From positions 27,034,082-27,098,081 of the forward strand of contig CM032664.1 of the NCBI GenBank assembly GCA_019095985.1: a stretch of 64,000 nt of DNA, given 5' to 3'. A program made the position numbers and the translations under genes. Source of the DNA: Streblospio benedicti. Its lineage: Eukaryota; Annelida; Polychaeta; Spionida; Spionidae. Positions 12,061-23,763 of the stretch are shown one piece after another (within the stretch, counting starts at the first letter, position 1; every line of letters begins with the position of its first letter). The notes under the pieces were generated by a model that worked only from the letters and a program-made list of their open reading frames with translations, had not been told where the DNA came from and did not search any database.

Positions 12061-15000
12061 TCATTTATGCTTATTTCGTGTACCCACCTTCTTCCCATGG
12101 TCATAACCCAGGCTTCTCTCGTACTCCACCATGGCCCGCGGCCGGGTGTTGATGATGTAGGCCCGGCGGTGGGTGTTGGTGGTGTTGGGGCCGGTGTGGT
12201 GTGCTGTTCTTCCATGGTGGAAGGTGCAGGAGCCGGGTGCGAGAGGCACAGCCACACCTTCATCCTGATATATTATTATTATCATTATGTAATGTAATTA
12301 TTCTTTATTTCAGACATAAAGTCCATATCACAGATTGTTACATAATAAATAAATAAAACAGATACAAGAAATAAAAATAAAGTTAAACAGTCTCACATCA
12401 ACATAAAAACTTATGCAATATTTACTTAAAACGTGTAGAGGAACTTCTTCCATCTCTTTGATATTGTGAATATTACAAATGAAAACTACTCTGAACAATT
12501 ACAGGTAATAATAGATTGTCAGAAGTATGGAGTCTTTTCATAAAGAAAAATACATTTTTGCGAGTTAACATATCAAAAGAGTCTATATTGTTTAGAACAT
12601 ATAATTATGATATACATAATTATGAAACATGGCAGTGATTATTTATCTATATGCCAGAACAAATGTAAGTTGGCACATTTTAAACGTGCCAACTTACATT
12701 TGTTCTGGCATGTATCGTATTTCAAAATTACTGGCAATTGCTGTAAAATAACACAACATGTTATAAATCAACAATTTTGTTTTACAACACTGTCTAAACA
12801 TTTCTTTGTATCGCCATAATTTGGCAGAACTTGGGATTCTACCAAATACCCTTAATCTTCTCATGTATGGCCCATGTATCGTTTAAGTTGGCTGACAAAA
12901 TAAAAATGGCCACCAACACGCTTAAAAAGGAATAGAATTATAAAAAATCATGCATACTGTAGAACTATAAATGTTTGTGCACGTTTTAATTTGCAAATTT
13001 TCTGGGTAGGTGCAAAACTGCAAACTTAAATAGTCAGCAAACATTATTAGCCTATGTAAAATAGGTCCAAGATGGACCAAAATCGCAAAATTAAATAGCC
13101 ACAAAATAATCTATAGATGAAAATCGCAAAATTTAACAGCTACAAAATATTCTAGTTTTACAGTAAACTTCTGCGTAACACTCACTGCATTGACGTCACA
13201 TGTGAGCACGTGTTTGCCCTCTGCCACGGGCCTGTGTGGTCTGACACCTGCGTCGTGTGAGCCGGGAACAAACCACATGCAGCCGTTGTCCACAGTGGCC
13301 ACGTCCAGTGACACCTGATAGGTCAGTAAACAGACGACATTCAATTTTTTATGTTTATACCTGAGCTTTTATCTTTATGAAGACTATTATTAGCAGTAGG
13401 ACTATCCATAGAGTTTAAACTAAACTACACTACTACTCACTAATTCGACAAACACTGATGTTGCAGCTTCCATCATGGAGCCTTTGAGTGGTCGAAGGCT
13501 CCGTGATGGAAGCCGCAACGTCAGTGTTTGTTTAGTATTGAATAATGAGTAGTAGGGTAGTTTAGTTTAACCTCTACCTGAGATTTTATTTCATGAAACA
13601 TTTTTGATTATCGTTAACCATTCAAGTTTAAGGGACTTTGTATTTTGTTTTCGCCACATTTTTCATAATCAAGCCAAAAGTGTTGAAGTTAAACAACAAT
13701 ATTCAATTTTATACTTCATTCAATTTCTTTACAATAGTTTTAAAATCTAGTCATAATTTTCTTTTCACTTTTTTCAGCTGACCGTTACTCTATTAGGTTA
13801 ATATGTTAAAACTGCTCACAGGAAAATAGGATTATAAAATTGAACAGTAGCACATTCCATCAACAAGGGGTGGGGGTGGGGGTGGGGGCTTACCCAAGCA
13901 GAAACCGCACATTTATCTGGCATGTCTGGCCAGTAGCCTTGATCTTGATGCCATGGAGTCTCAGAACCATTGTGTGGAGGCTGCATAGCCATGAAAAAGC
14001 AAAGCGTTCAAGGCTGTCTGTTAAAAGCAATCACAATATGTGCCTCTGAAACCATTAGGGTGTGTACTTACATATAGCGGTCCGGCATCCATTTTACTGA
14101 ACTTTGTTATTTACAATTTCATATTGTTGTAGGAATTAATAGTCAATCAATCATTATCATGCGGGCTACCGTATACAACCATCCAAGTGCCCACCCTCGT
14201 GTAACAGCTATCCCCCCTCATTTTCCTATATGTCCTTAAGAATTATGTTGTAACTGCACTCTTGTGTAACAGCCCATCCCTCAGTTAGAGAAAATTCAAT
14301 TTAACAGCCCTGGGCCCTTGGATGGTCATATGCTGTATATGGATTAAAATAATTGGCCTCATTCCTTCGGGAAAAAAGAGCTAGACATTTTTACTGTAAG
14401 TAGAGTAAAAGCTCATTGTCATTTCAATTTTACATGTTTGTAAAGTATTTATACTTGATGTCACTATATTCATAAATGTGAATGACTTCATGATTGTGTT
14501 AGGACACTGATGCTCAAGCCATATAAGACCAGCTAAACATACATGTATATATCACTGAATCAATCGATGCCCTTATAAGGGGTATACGGTAGAGATACAC
14601 TGGGTGGTGTTTGTTGCCACAAAATACAATGATAATACTAAATGATTAGTTCTAGCTGACATGTATCTTGCAACATGAACAATTATTATTGTAAATCTAA
14701 AATCTTCAGTACAGATTTATACACAAAGTATAAACTTTAATTTAAAATTTTAGAATTTTTATGACTAATATTATTGTGATGGTTTTCATTGAAATATAAT
14801 GCTTACATGTATGTATTTAAAAAAACAAGATTTAAATACCTATTGGAACCATTTTTATTGCTCTATGGCGAGGCTTTCGCTGTTTTCTCAACAGCTTCAT
14901 CGGCACGAGAAATAAAAATGGTTCCAATAGGTATCTTAAAGCTTTTTTTTTAAAATCATGAACTACAGGTATATAGTCTAGAAATAAAATGATTTACTTG

Positions 15001-18000
15001 AATAAACATTGATAATGTTTGATTACACCTGAGGACTACGAGTGTTTGTGCACGTGAAATGATAATAAAATTTTTTTTGAAGGGAAATATTATAATTGTA
15101 AATAATTGGTTTCAAAGTACAAAAAAATTGCATGCATATCTATGCTGTTTATTAACAGCTGATTAAGGCATTAAGTGCATTTTGATATTTAAGATAAAAT
15201 AATTAATCATTGAAAACTCTGCTAATACATTATTTGTAGAAGAACATAATTTACAGTCAACTCCTTCCCTATCAATACAGGCATAATGTAAACACACAAA
15301 CATTGCTGCATGCATAATGAATCTGATTCATCAAGTTTACTCAGCATAGTTTATCTAAGTTCTTTGGTTTACTATAGTTTGGCCTATATACATTGTATAC
15401 CATAGATTACACTGTATTTATTATCTATTATGGAGTTTTGACTAGGATTATTACATGTTCACTGCCATTAAGCTCTTAATTCTCATGTGGACAATGAAAA
15501 CTTCAATGTTGACAACATGAAAAGTGAAATAGTGTGTAATGTTGTGTTATAAATCAATTAAATATTACAACTAAAAGAGAAATCAAGAGGATATGCATTC
15601 GTCTATGGTCATAACCAAATATATAAGGCGATAATATTTGGGTCGGACATTAGTACAGACAATGTAACCAGTGTTCACGTTTAGCAAAATTAGTTGCAGG
15701 TCCATGGGAGAGCTATACTAGTTGAGAGTACGTAAAATTCTAACTCCCACATCAAATTTTGCTCGAGCTGCCACCGATGTGGTTTCAAGCTCCAAACGTT
15801 GGAGTCCAGCCGGAGTTAGGCGAAAATGACATTGCTAGCTCATCCGAACCTTACCCACCGGGCTATGTTGTGACTTACGCATTAGCGATTTGATAATCTC
15901 CAGCATATTAGAGTCAGTCTAAGATATGATATAAATTAAGGAAACTAAAAATAAATAAATAAATATAAAATATCATACCCTTTAGAAAGACTAATCTAAT
16001 TTTCCCAACAATGATTGCTGTCAAATAATAGTTCACAAGATTATGAAATACAGAAACATTTGTAAGATCATTTACAAACCAAATTGAAGATTAACCAGAG
16101 TGAACAACAATATCGAATACACCACGAAAATGGATGAAGACATTCCAGCAATTGTGCTAGACAATGGCTCAGGGAAGATCAAGGCTGGGTTTGCCGGAGA
16201 TGATGCACCGCGATCTGTGTTCCGCACTGTGATTGGTCGACCTCATTTTTCCTATCCTGATGTGCTTTGGGGACCAAACCTACAGGACTTTTATGTTGGC
16301 GATGAAGTGCAACAGAAACGCAGTGTGCTCTCGCTAGAATGTCCCATGGAACGTGGGATAGTCACAAACTGGGATGACATGGAAACAATTTGGGGTTACA
16401 CCTTCACGAAAGAGTTGAAAATCAATCCATCTGAACATCCGGTACTATTAACGGAGGTGCCACTGAATCCTAAAGAGAACCAAGAGAAGATGATGATGTT
16501 GATGTTTGAAACGTTCAATGTACCTGCAGCATATGTCACATTGCAAGCCGTGTTGTCTTGCTATGCCTCTGGAAGAGGGACAGGAATATTTCTGGAAGCA
16601 GGTCAGTAAATATGCGTACTGTAACACTAGAATATTTCGTGACTACTAAATTTTGCGATTTTCATTGATAAATCATTTTGTGACTATTTAATTTTGCGAT
16701 TTTCATCGATAAATTATTTTGTGACTATTTAATTTTGCGATTTTTGTCCATCCTGGACCTACTTTACATAGGCTATTAATTAATGTTTGCTGACTATTTA
16801 AGTTTGCGGTTTTGCACCTACCCACCAGATTTGCAAATTAAATCATGCGCAAACATTTCTAGTTTTACAGTATATAGGTTTTTGTTAGAAAGTATAACCT
16901 GTTTCAAGTGACTGCTATTATCCTAAACATAAATCAATTACAGATACCGAAAAATAAATATCAAAACAATGCATTACTCGTGGACATTACAGAAAGTTTT
17001 TGTACTTTTTGATTCATTCTTCATGCCAAATTTTCCATTGTAATTTTGACTATTCATTGTAATTATGATGCAGCGTATTCCTTGTGTTATTCAGGAGAAG
17101 AGACCACGCATGTAGTTCCAATTTATGAGGGGTATACCTTTCCATACGCCATTCAGCGGAATAACTTTGGAGGAAAAGACATTACTGAGTATCTCAGTCG
17201 CTTGCTCATGAAAAGAGGCTATTACTTGACATCATCATCAGAGCTAGAGACTGTTAGAGAAATCAAAGAGGCGCTTTGCTATGTTCCTCAAAACTATGAT
17301 GAAGAACTGAAGCAAGCGCAGTGCTCATCTGCTTTAGATGAAACATATGACATGCCCGATGGATCAAAACTACTACTTAGAGAGGAAAGATTCAAGACTG
17401 GGGAGTTGCTATTTGATCGTTACCCAATGACAGGTAGAGAAGGCAAAGGCATTCATCACATAGTATCCAAGTGCCTTGACGCCTGTGACATGGATACAAG
17501 AAAAGATATGTATGCAAATATAATTGTATGTGGAGGAAATACCATGTTCTCAGGTTTTGCAGATCGCATGAAGATAGAACTTTCTAAATTGTTTCCAAAT
17601 ACAATGAAAACTAAAGTTATTAGTCCTCCAGAGAGAAAACTCATGGCCTGGATTGGCGGGTCGATTCTTGCTTCTCTCAGTACATTTCAGAATATGTGGA
17701 TAACAAAAGAAGAATATGAGGAACATGGTCCTGGGATTGTTCATAGGAAATGTTTAGTGTAATTCAACGAATTTCGGGTCTTAAGACAAAAAAACCCGTG
17801 TGATAAGTTCATGGTGCAATAGACTAGTTCAATAAATAACTTACTTGTATAAATGTGATTATGATCTTGTGGCAAACAGTATCCTTCAATTCTGTACAAT
17901 TGTACAAGTAACTATTATGGTACAACATTTTGCTAACTTGAAATTGACTGTTGTACATCTCCGGAGATATTAACTTCACATATCAAATGAATAATACTTA

Positions 18001-20704
18001 TTAGGTAATTACAGATGAATGTATGAAACTTGCATATCTGTGTTAACTTCAAGTTACACGAGTTGTACCATAATGTATGGAACACACATACACAGCACTA
18101 AGCCAATGGCAGATCCAGGTTTTTGGAAAGGGGGGGGGCACACTTTATGGAATTTCATCGGTTTTGTTTGCGCGATCGATAACGAACATGCCAAAAACCC
18201 TACGAAAATGAAGTATTTTGGTGGAAAAATGTGGGACGCGTGCCCCCTGCGCCCTCCCCCCTGGATCTGCCTATGCTAAGCAATGAGCAAGAACGTACCC
18301 ATGCAGAGACTGCACGACCGTCTGGCATGTCCGGCCAGTAGCCTTGGTCTTGGTGCCAGGGAGTCTCTATTTTACTATATGGCGCCTACGAGGACGAACT
18401 GACCATGGTTATTTATTACACAATGAACTACACAAGTGATCTCAATTTGCATATTTTTCAAATACGATAAAACCAATATCTGTAAGGCAAATTTATTCAA
18501 GTAAATTGTTAGCGTCCGTCCATATAAAATATTTGAAATTATATCTCCATACTTTTAATTACTTAATTAAAAATCACATTCAACGTCTTCTTAATCTGAT
18601 AATTATCATCGGTTGATTCATTATTATTGCGTTATATTGATTTAAAAAGTGTATAAAATGTATCTAGATCTTGCACTTTACCTTATAAATCAACATGTCA
18701 AAGTCAAAGTCCATGTCATCACCAAGAATCATCTTTGAAATTGCAACGACCCGCGCATGGACTGGACTCTAAAATTATTTGAAGAATTATTTTGTTTGAT
18801 CATATAAATATATTACAAAATGTATAACAAATAAATCCTATTGCTGCAGGGACTGTGTCACACACAATATGCATTGGCATAATTTAAAGTCCCATCTTTA
18901 GCATTCATTAGACTGTACATGTATTAGTGTAAAGTCTGTACTTTTAGAAAGGCTGATTAAAATGGGGTTTATTGTGAATATTTGGGATAATAATTATTAT
19001 TATTCTTTGATACATAACATTAGTTATCACAAGTTATTAAATAGTAAATATAAACAGATAACAGAAATAAAAATAAAGTTAAACAGTCTCATAGGAACAT
19101 AAAATTATATATCACACTTAAAACATGTAATATAACTTCCATCTCTTTGATAAAAGTGAATAATACAAATGGAAACTACTCTGAACAATTACAGATAATA
19201 TTAGAATGTCAGAAATATGGGGTCTATTCATAATAGAAAATACATATTTGCAAGTTATACCGTATTAAAAGAGTATATTGTTTAGAACATATATTTGTGA
19301 CATACTCTCACCATGCTGGATACTAAACATTTTTCTATAAAATTGTCATTGTAAGCCACTGATGCATTTTTTTGAAAGAATCTCATTTATAATCATACCA
19401 AAGCTGTGAATAATATTCCTGACACACAGCTTTATAAAAGTATTCTAATAAAACTACATGTAATACGATCATTTACTAACGTTGTGAGGCTGGAGTCCCT
19501 CCACATAAAGCGATGGCCACATGATCTGACAAATGTTTTCCTGGCTTGCATTGGTTCTCTCAACTGTTTTATTGAAAAGTACATGTGTATAGCAAAGTTA
19601 TTGAAACCGCAATGAATGGTGTTTAGTGCTTTAATTGTGTCAATTCGTAGATAATTCATTGGTAGTTAAAAATAAACCAACTCATGTGCAATTTGATGAT
19701 AAACTAAATAAATAAGCTGTGATGCATTCACAAAATGTTATGAAAAATAACATTCTTCATCCCATAAAAGCAATAATGTCATAATAGCATTTTAAAATAA
19801 AAGTATTTCCTACAAGAGAATGATGATGAAATATACGTACCATGATTACCCAGGTCGTGCCGATGGGACGATGTGTCAATTTCACCATCCAGCATTTTTT
19901 GGTACAGCTCTGGAATGAGTATTAAATCAGTAATAAAATATATGGTACTTTATGCTTATCATTGGTCTTGTAATACAAAATAATGATGCCTTAATATTAA
20001 TAACCTTATGTATATGATTGTACACCTAAGTGTAAGTCACTCATACCTTTGTATTTTTCTACTTCTGAAGTTGAAAGAATGTTTTCTACTTTCTGCAACA
20101 AATATATTCATATACATTAGACGTTTTTTTATATCATTTTAACTGAATATTACTGCATATAATATATCACACAATTATAACACGAACAACTATCTTTACT
20201 GTGCTCTATATGTTGAGAATATTGCTTGTATAAAATATTTTCAACAACCAAGTAAATGTAAAAATTTAGACAAAACATATTCAGCATTAAATTCTGTATC
20301 TTAAAAACTTGCATGCATGCCTTTATAACACACCATACTAAGTAATAATGAAAATTAAATCATATATGACTTGGAAGGCTCAAGACCTGAAAGAAATCTA
20401 CAATTACTAGTAAAATATAATACAGGAGACTAACAATGATGATGCTGCAGCTGCTAGCATTCTTAATCTTCATAAAAACATTGCTAGTGAAGTTATTGTG
20501 TGTCTAGGCTTTTTGGCATATATGCTTGGTTATACATTTGTATCTTGAAATTCTCTATATGAGTATCTATACGTGTATGTACCAAGTATCCATTTTTGTC
20601 AAAGAAAGTCTTCCACTGGTGTGAGTCCTGTGTAGCCAGCCATTGCTCTGCAGTGAGCGAGTCTTCCCAGCTGACCAGACCCTCCCGTGGCTGGACGGTG
20701 TCCA
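12061..20704 (-). CDS. Phytanoyl-CoA dioxygenase (PhyH)-family protein, first exon not found
   Basis: Minus-strand exons in transcript order: 20704-20583, 20092-20047, 19909-19841, 19563-19481, 18768-18682, then 18385-18299 (copy A) or 13980-13894 (copy B), 13314-13186, 12264-12061. All have GT-AG borders and compatible phases, giving about 275 residues with one copy of the duplicated exon. Domain landmarks in order are [48 protein letters not shown] with the Fe(II) HxD pair, [12 protein letters not shown], then FHHGRTAHH (distal His) and [10 protein letters not shown] (2-oxoglutarate Arg). The family hydroxylates varied substrates using Fe(II) and 2-oxoglutarate. The substrate is unknown here, and closeness to human PHYH is not shown. 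The 20704 exon opens in phase 1, so at least one upstream exon with the start codon is missing. A divergent actin gene lies on the other strand in the 13981-18298 intron. Confidence 0.93.
12275..12610 (-). mobile_element. LINE-like 3' end fragment in PhyH intron
   Basis: It is similar over about 300 bp to 18985-19420 in the same gene, with shared blocks such as AAATAAAAATAAAGTTAAAC and ACTACTCTGAACAATTACAG. The ATT-rich end, read on the minus strand, looks like a LINE 3' tail. No coding sequence is recognisable. Confidence 0.5.
12660..12715. repeat. Short perfect hairpin
   Basis: AACAAATGTAAGTTGGCAC is followed, after a loop of about 8 nt, by its inverted copy GTGCCAACTTACATTTGTT. The stem is about 20 bp with no mismatch seen. 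Confidence 0.7.
12955..13165. repeat. MITE family A, copy 1, beside a splice donor
   Basis: The ends are TACTGTAGAACTATAAATG and TCTAGTTTTACAGTA, with internal blocks GGTAGGTGCAAAA, GTCAGCAAACATT and GGACCAAAATCGCAAAATT. TA at both ends suits a Tc1/mariner-like target. It ends 20 nt from the PhyH exon at 13186-13314, inside its donor intron. Confidence 0.8.
13415..13575. repeat. Fold-back repeat next to a PhyH exon
   Basis: The arms pair around CAAACACTGATGTTGCAGCT and the complementary block near 13505-13532, with flanking AACTAAACTACACTACTACT matched near 13540-13568. The loop is about 15 nt. Confidence 0.7.
13894..13980 (-). CDS. Duplicated catalytic exon, copy B, of the PhyH-family gene
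   Basis: 29 codons, phase 0 at both ends, with acceptor TATGCAG and donor GTAAGC. It begins PPHNGS, continues [16 protein letters not shown] and ends KCAVSAW. It has the same length and phase as copy A, so either can be used alone without changing the frame. Using both would repeat 29 residues. Confidence 0.9.
14836..14944. repeat. Fold-back repeat, TACCTATTGGAACC arms
   Basis: The arms are AATACCTATTGGAACCATTT and its complement near 14910-14935. The core reads GGCGAGGCTTTCGCTG, then CAACAGCTTCATCGG. The left arm recurs at 5940-5955, where only half of the hairpin remains. Confidence 0.7.
16130..17762 (+). CDS. Divergent actin, two exons, 379 residues
   Basis: Exons 16130-16601 and 17095-17762 join in phase 1 at a glycine codon with GT-AG borders. 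The ATG at 16130 gives [15 protein letters not shown], which lines up with actin residue 1; an upstream GTG-initiated frame is not needed. The length is 379 against 375-376 for normal actin. Typical blocks are [58 protein letters not shown] and GIVHRKC at the end. The protein departs from ordinary actin in the DNase-I loop (about two extra residues, [18 protein letters not shown]), at the usual methyl-His73 (Arg here) and around Asp154/Asp157/Gly158, which read Glu. It is an actin or very close actin-like paralogue, probably tissue-restricted (inference). It lies antisense inside a PhyH intron. AATAAA at 17831 could end the transcript. Confidence 0.96.
16617..16872. repeat. MITE family A, copy 2, inside the actin intron
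   Basis: It carries the same ends and internal blocks as the copy at 12955, in the opposite orientation. The unit around GTGACTATTTAATTTTGCGA is repeated about three times in tandem, so this copy is longer. It starts about 16 nt after the actin splice donor. Confidence 0.8.
18108..18275. repeat. MITE with GGCAGATCCAGG ends
   Basis: AATGGCAGATCCAGG at the left is matched by CTGGATCTGCC at the right, with a G-run just inside the left end and C-runs inside the right. It ends about 25 nt from the donor side of PhyH exon copy A. Confidence 0.7.
18299..18385 (-). CDS. Duplicated catalytic exon, copy A, of the PhyH-family gene
   Basis: 29 codons, phase 0 at both ends, with acceptor CGTAG and donor GTACGT. 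It begins APYSKI, continues [16 protein letters not shown] and ends GRAVSAW. It carries the H-x-D iron ligands. The middle 16 residues are identical to copy B at 13894-13980, while several third codon positions differ. Confidence 0.9.
18985..19425 (-). mobile_element. LINE-like 3' end fragment in PhyH intron
   Basis: Second copy of the repeat at 12275-12610, somewhat longer, ending about 55 nt from the 19481-19563 exon. Only the non-coding tail is recognisable. Confidence 0.5.
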
Positions 20705-23190
20705 CTGTAAAGGAAAACAGATTTAATACTTTTAAAGCCCCTTTCACAATTGCGTTGCGAGCAGTTGGCAACCACTTAGAGATCTCAGTCGCATAGGTTG
20801 CATGATCAGGCCAACTAGACAAGAATACAATTTTGTAATTTGGTTCACTGTACCTGCTTTTCGGGACATTCTTTATAAGTTACAGTAAAAGTAATGTACC
20901 GAAATCAGCATGATATAAGCTTTATGCCATGATATTGGACATCCCAAGGCTTAGATTTATGATAAACCCGAATTTGAAGCCTTCTGTCCTCAGGGAGGGG
21001 ACTCCCACTATACAGTATGGATGCGCCACTTACACTCGGTGCCTTTTTCAGACATGCTGCTATATATATAGAAATGGGTCTACATTTTGTCGATACGGTA
21101 TGAAAATGGGTCCATGTATTTTGAATTTATTTGAAACAGAAATGAGGGCTGTATATACAATTTAGTGAGAGTTGAGATTAAGGCTTTTAATTCATTGAGA
21201 ATTGAGATTTGACCTTTCAATTCATTGGGATCAATTGATTGAGATTTGAGAAAGGGCTTTTGCATTGAGATTTGTAACATTAATTCATTGAGATTTTGAG
21301 ATTAAAGGGGCGCATAAACCCCCCTCAGAAATGGGTCAACACCATCAATTTGGTAAATTGATCTGTCCACAAAGTATAATTATGATGATATAAGTGTATT
21401 CTTGTTTGCTCAATAAATTAGGGTTTGTATTAAAGGAAGTGGGATGTGGGAAAAAGGTTTGAAAAAAGAGGGATGTGGGATTTCAATGAAATGGGATGTG
21501 AGAGAAAAGGTTAAAAATTTGTGGGATGTGGGAAAAAAAAGGAAAAAAAAGGTTAAAAAAAAGGTCGGGGGGTATTTGGGGAGGGGCGGGGAAATAAGGC
21601 CAAAATAATTAGGGATATGGGATTTCTTGACCTTTTATACCCCCCTACCCACCCTTTATATGTGTTTACTCCATGTGCTTTGTCATGTCAAAGTTGAAAT
21701 AAATTTGTTCTGATTCTACCTATAAAAATGGTCAGGTTAATGGGTCCTAATTTTTGATAATGCAGGGTATAGACATATGGTTCTCCTTCTTATGGGGGCC
21801 ACCCCACTTTTTAACTGTTACGCCCCCACCTCCGTTCGAGCTTCTGCTTCTACAGAAAAGTACAGCACTAAAAAAACAACAAAAAATCAATCAAGCACAC
21901 AGCAGCTAGTACTAGATATGAACATGTAAAAGGCCTTTAAAAAGGTGATAAATCTCGTGTGCGTTTTTCACTATCACTCATCAAAATACCCCCTCTTTTT
22001 ATGACGGGTGCCTTGCATTGATACACAGCAGGCCAGAGAGTACTATAATAAATCAGGGTATAAAGAAAAGTTGGGAATCCCACCATTATCGAGGATCTAT
22101 ACAATTCAATTTTACACCCACAACTTTTCTCTAATTAACTTCCCACGACAAATAACTTACCTTTTATATCTGAAGCCCGATGCATTTCTCCAATATTATA
22201 TTGTATTCCATGTACTACTACTCAAGGATACCATCATCACCCTGATAAAAGTACAAAGAACACATTTAATGAATATAAATTTAACAGTATGTGTGAATAC
22301 GTCATCTGTCATTGCACTACACTGTACTGTAGTCACAACGCAATCAGCATCCATTTACATCATAGGGGAGGTGTCCCTGTATACCCATAGTATGTTCTGA
22401 TGAAATAGTTTAGCCTGGTCCTGTTTGATAGTAAGCGTCAAAATCGTTATTTAAGTTCTCTTTAATACAGCATTTTAGGAACCCATGTTTATGTTTAAAA
22501 TCCACAACAACACGAATCTGATAATAGCTCAGATGAAACTGATAATGTTGATAGTGATGACAATATCACTGTGGAACTTATCGTATATCAACACCAAGAT
22601 CAGGGCGTGTATACGCGTATATCCAATTCCGCGGCCATTTTGACATAGTTTACGTAAAAAACAAAATGCTGACATGATGTACAACTGAAGTGAAATTTGT
22701 ATACTGAACATTAAATTTGTATGTGACCATTTACAAAAAAATAGTTTGTTTTTCATGTAATCATGGGGATGGGGGGCGTATAAAAGTCCGGGCCAACTTG
22801 ACATAGTTGTGTGTAAATGTGATGTGTGTGTGTGTGGGGTGAAATTCAAATGGTACTGAAGTGACATTTGAGTGCACAAATTCTTCCATGGGTTTGAGAA
22901 GTGTAAGCTAATGGCGCAAACAAATAATGACAGTCCCCTAAAAGCAAACAAACCATGTAAAGGTGCATGTACCACCAAGAAACAAACCATGTTAAGGAAT
23001 CTAGGAACACATATATAAACCAGTGATGGATCCAGGATTTGGACCCGCTTGAAAGGGATTTTGATGACTCTAATATAATATATAAGGATAACAACATAAG
23101 AATAACAATTTCAAAATGAAATAAAATAATATATTTTCATCAGAGATTAAGAGAATGGGCGAGGGATTGTGAGTCTATGGCTGGGGGGGG
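20705..23190. other. Region upstream of the visible PhyH exons, no gene supported
   Basis: The missing first PhyH exon may lie here or further up, but I cannot identify it. The stretch holds the MITE at 21144-21326, purine-rich low-complexity sequence at 21430-21640 and a GT-run near 22810. Open frames at 22008-22400 and 22529-22990 show no domain or exon-like borders. Confidence 0.45.
21144..21326 (+). repeat. MITE family GAGGG, copy 1, with 6-bp target duplication
   Basis: The element begins GAGGGCTGTATATA and ends CATAAACCCCCCTC, flanked on both sides by AGAAAT. The interior is a run of degenerate TTGAGATT units. An inverted copy sits at 29036-29189. Confidence 0.8.
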
Positions 23191-23492
23191 CTTGGCTCGA
23201 GAGTATGGGATGGGGGACTGGACAATGCAGGACAATGCAGATTCTGAAGACCTGTGCTATCAATGGTTGTTGTTGAATAGTGGTGGGGGTTGTTTGTAAA
23301 AAATGGGCAGGTGATATCGGGACAGGTACGGGTGGTGTTAGAATTGGGAGCCGGTGCAGTTATTACGGTGGTGGGTGTTAGGGTTGGAGGTGGCTGCTAG
23401 AACAGAGGTACTGGCGGTGCTGGGATCTCAGGAGTCAGGACAGTGTGGATGCTGTAGACCCGTTCTATCCAAGCAAATACAATATTTGTTAT

Positions 23493-23763
23493 AATAGTAA
23501 GTTTACCATTCTCTACTGTTTATATATATGCAACATATGACGTTTCGCCATGGTGTACTACATGGCTTCTTCAGACGTTGTTGTGTGAGTATCACAACGA
23601 GATGGAGTAGCTGGAAACTGTGTGATACTCACACAACAACGTCTGAAGAAGCCATGTAGTACACCATGGCGAAACGTCATATGTTTCACATATATAAACA
23701 GTAGAGAATGGTAAACTTACTATTATTATGAATCTACCTACTGTCACTAACCTACATTCGATC
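23493..23763. mobile_element. Fold-back element with 14-bp target duplication
   Basis: It is flanked by ACAATATTTGTTAT on both sides, while copy 2 of the duplication has a single CAATATTTGTTAT near 28201. The inner arms, about 100 bp each, pair around GACGTTTCGCCATGG and ACATGGCTTCTTCAGACG. About 30 unpaired bases trail the right arm. The long target duplication points to retroposition rather than cut-and-paste (inference). Confidence 0.8.

Noticed and set aside
20705-20822. An upstream extension of the PhyH exon as coding sequence
   Set aside because: A good acceptor (CTTTACAG) sits at 20705, and the family-like sequence starts only after it. The stretch upstream looks like repeat sequence.
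22008-22990. Two ORFs of 130-153 codons as candidate PhyH first exons or separate genes
   Set aside because: Low-complexity, hydrophobic AT-rich translations with no fitting donor phase and no recognisable motif.
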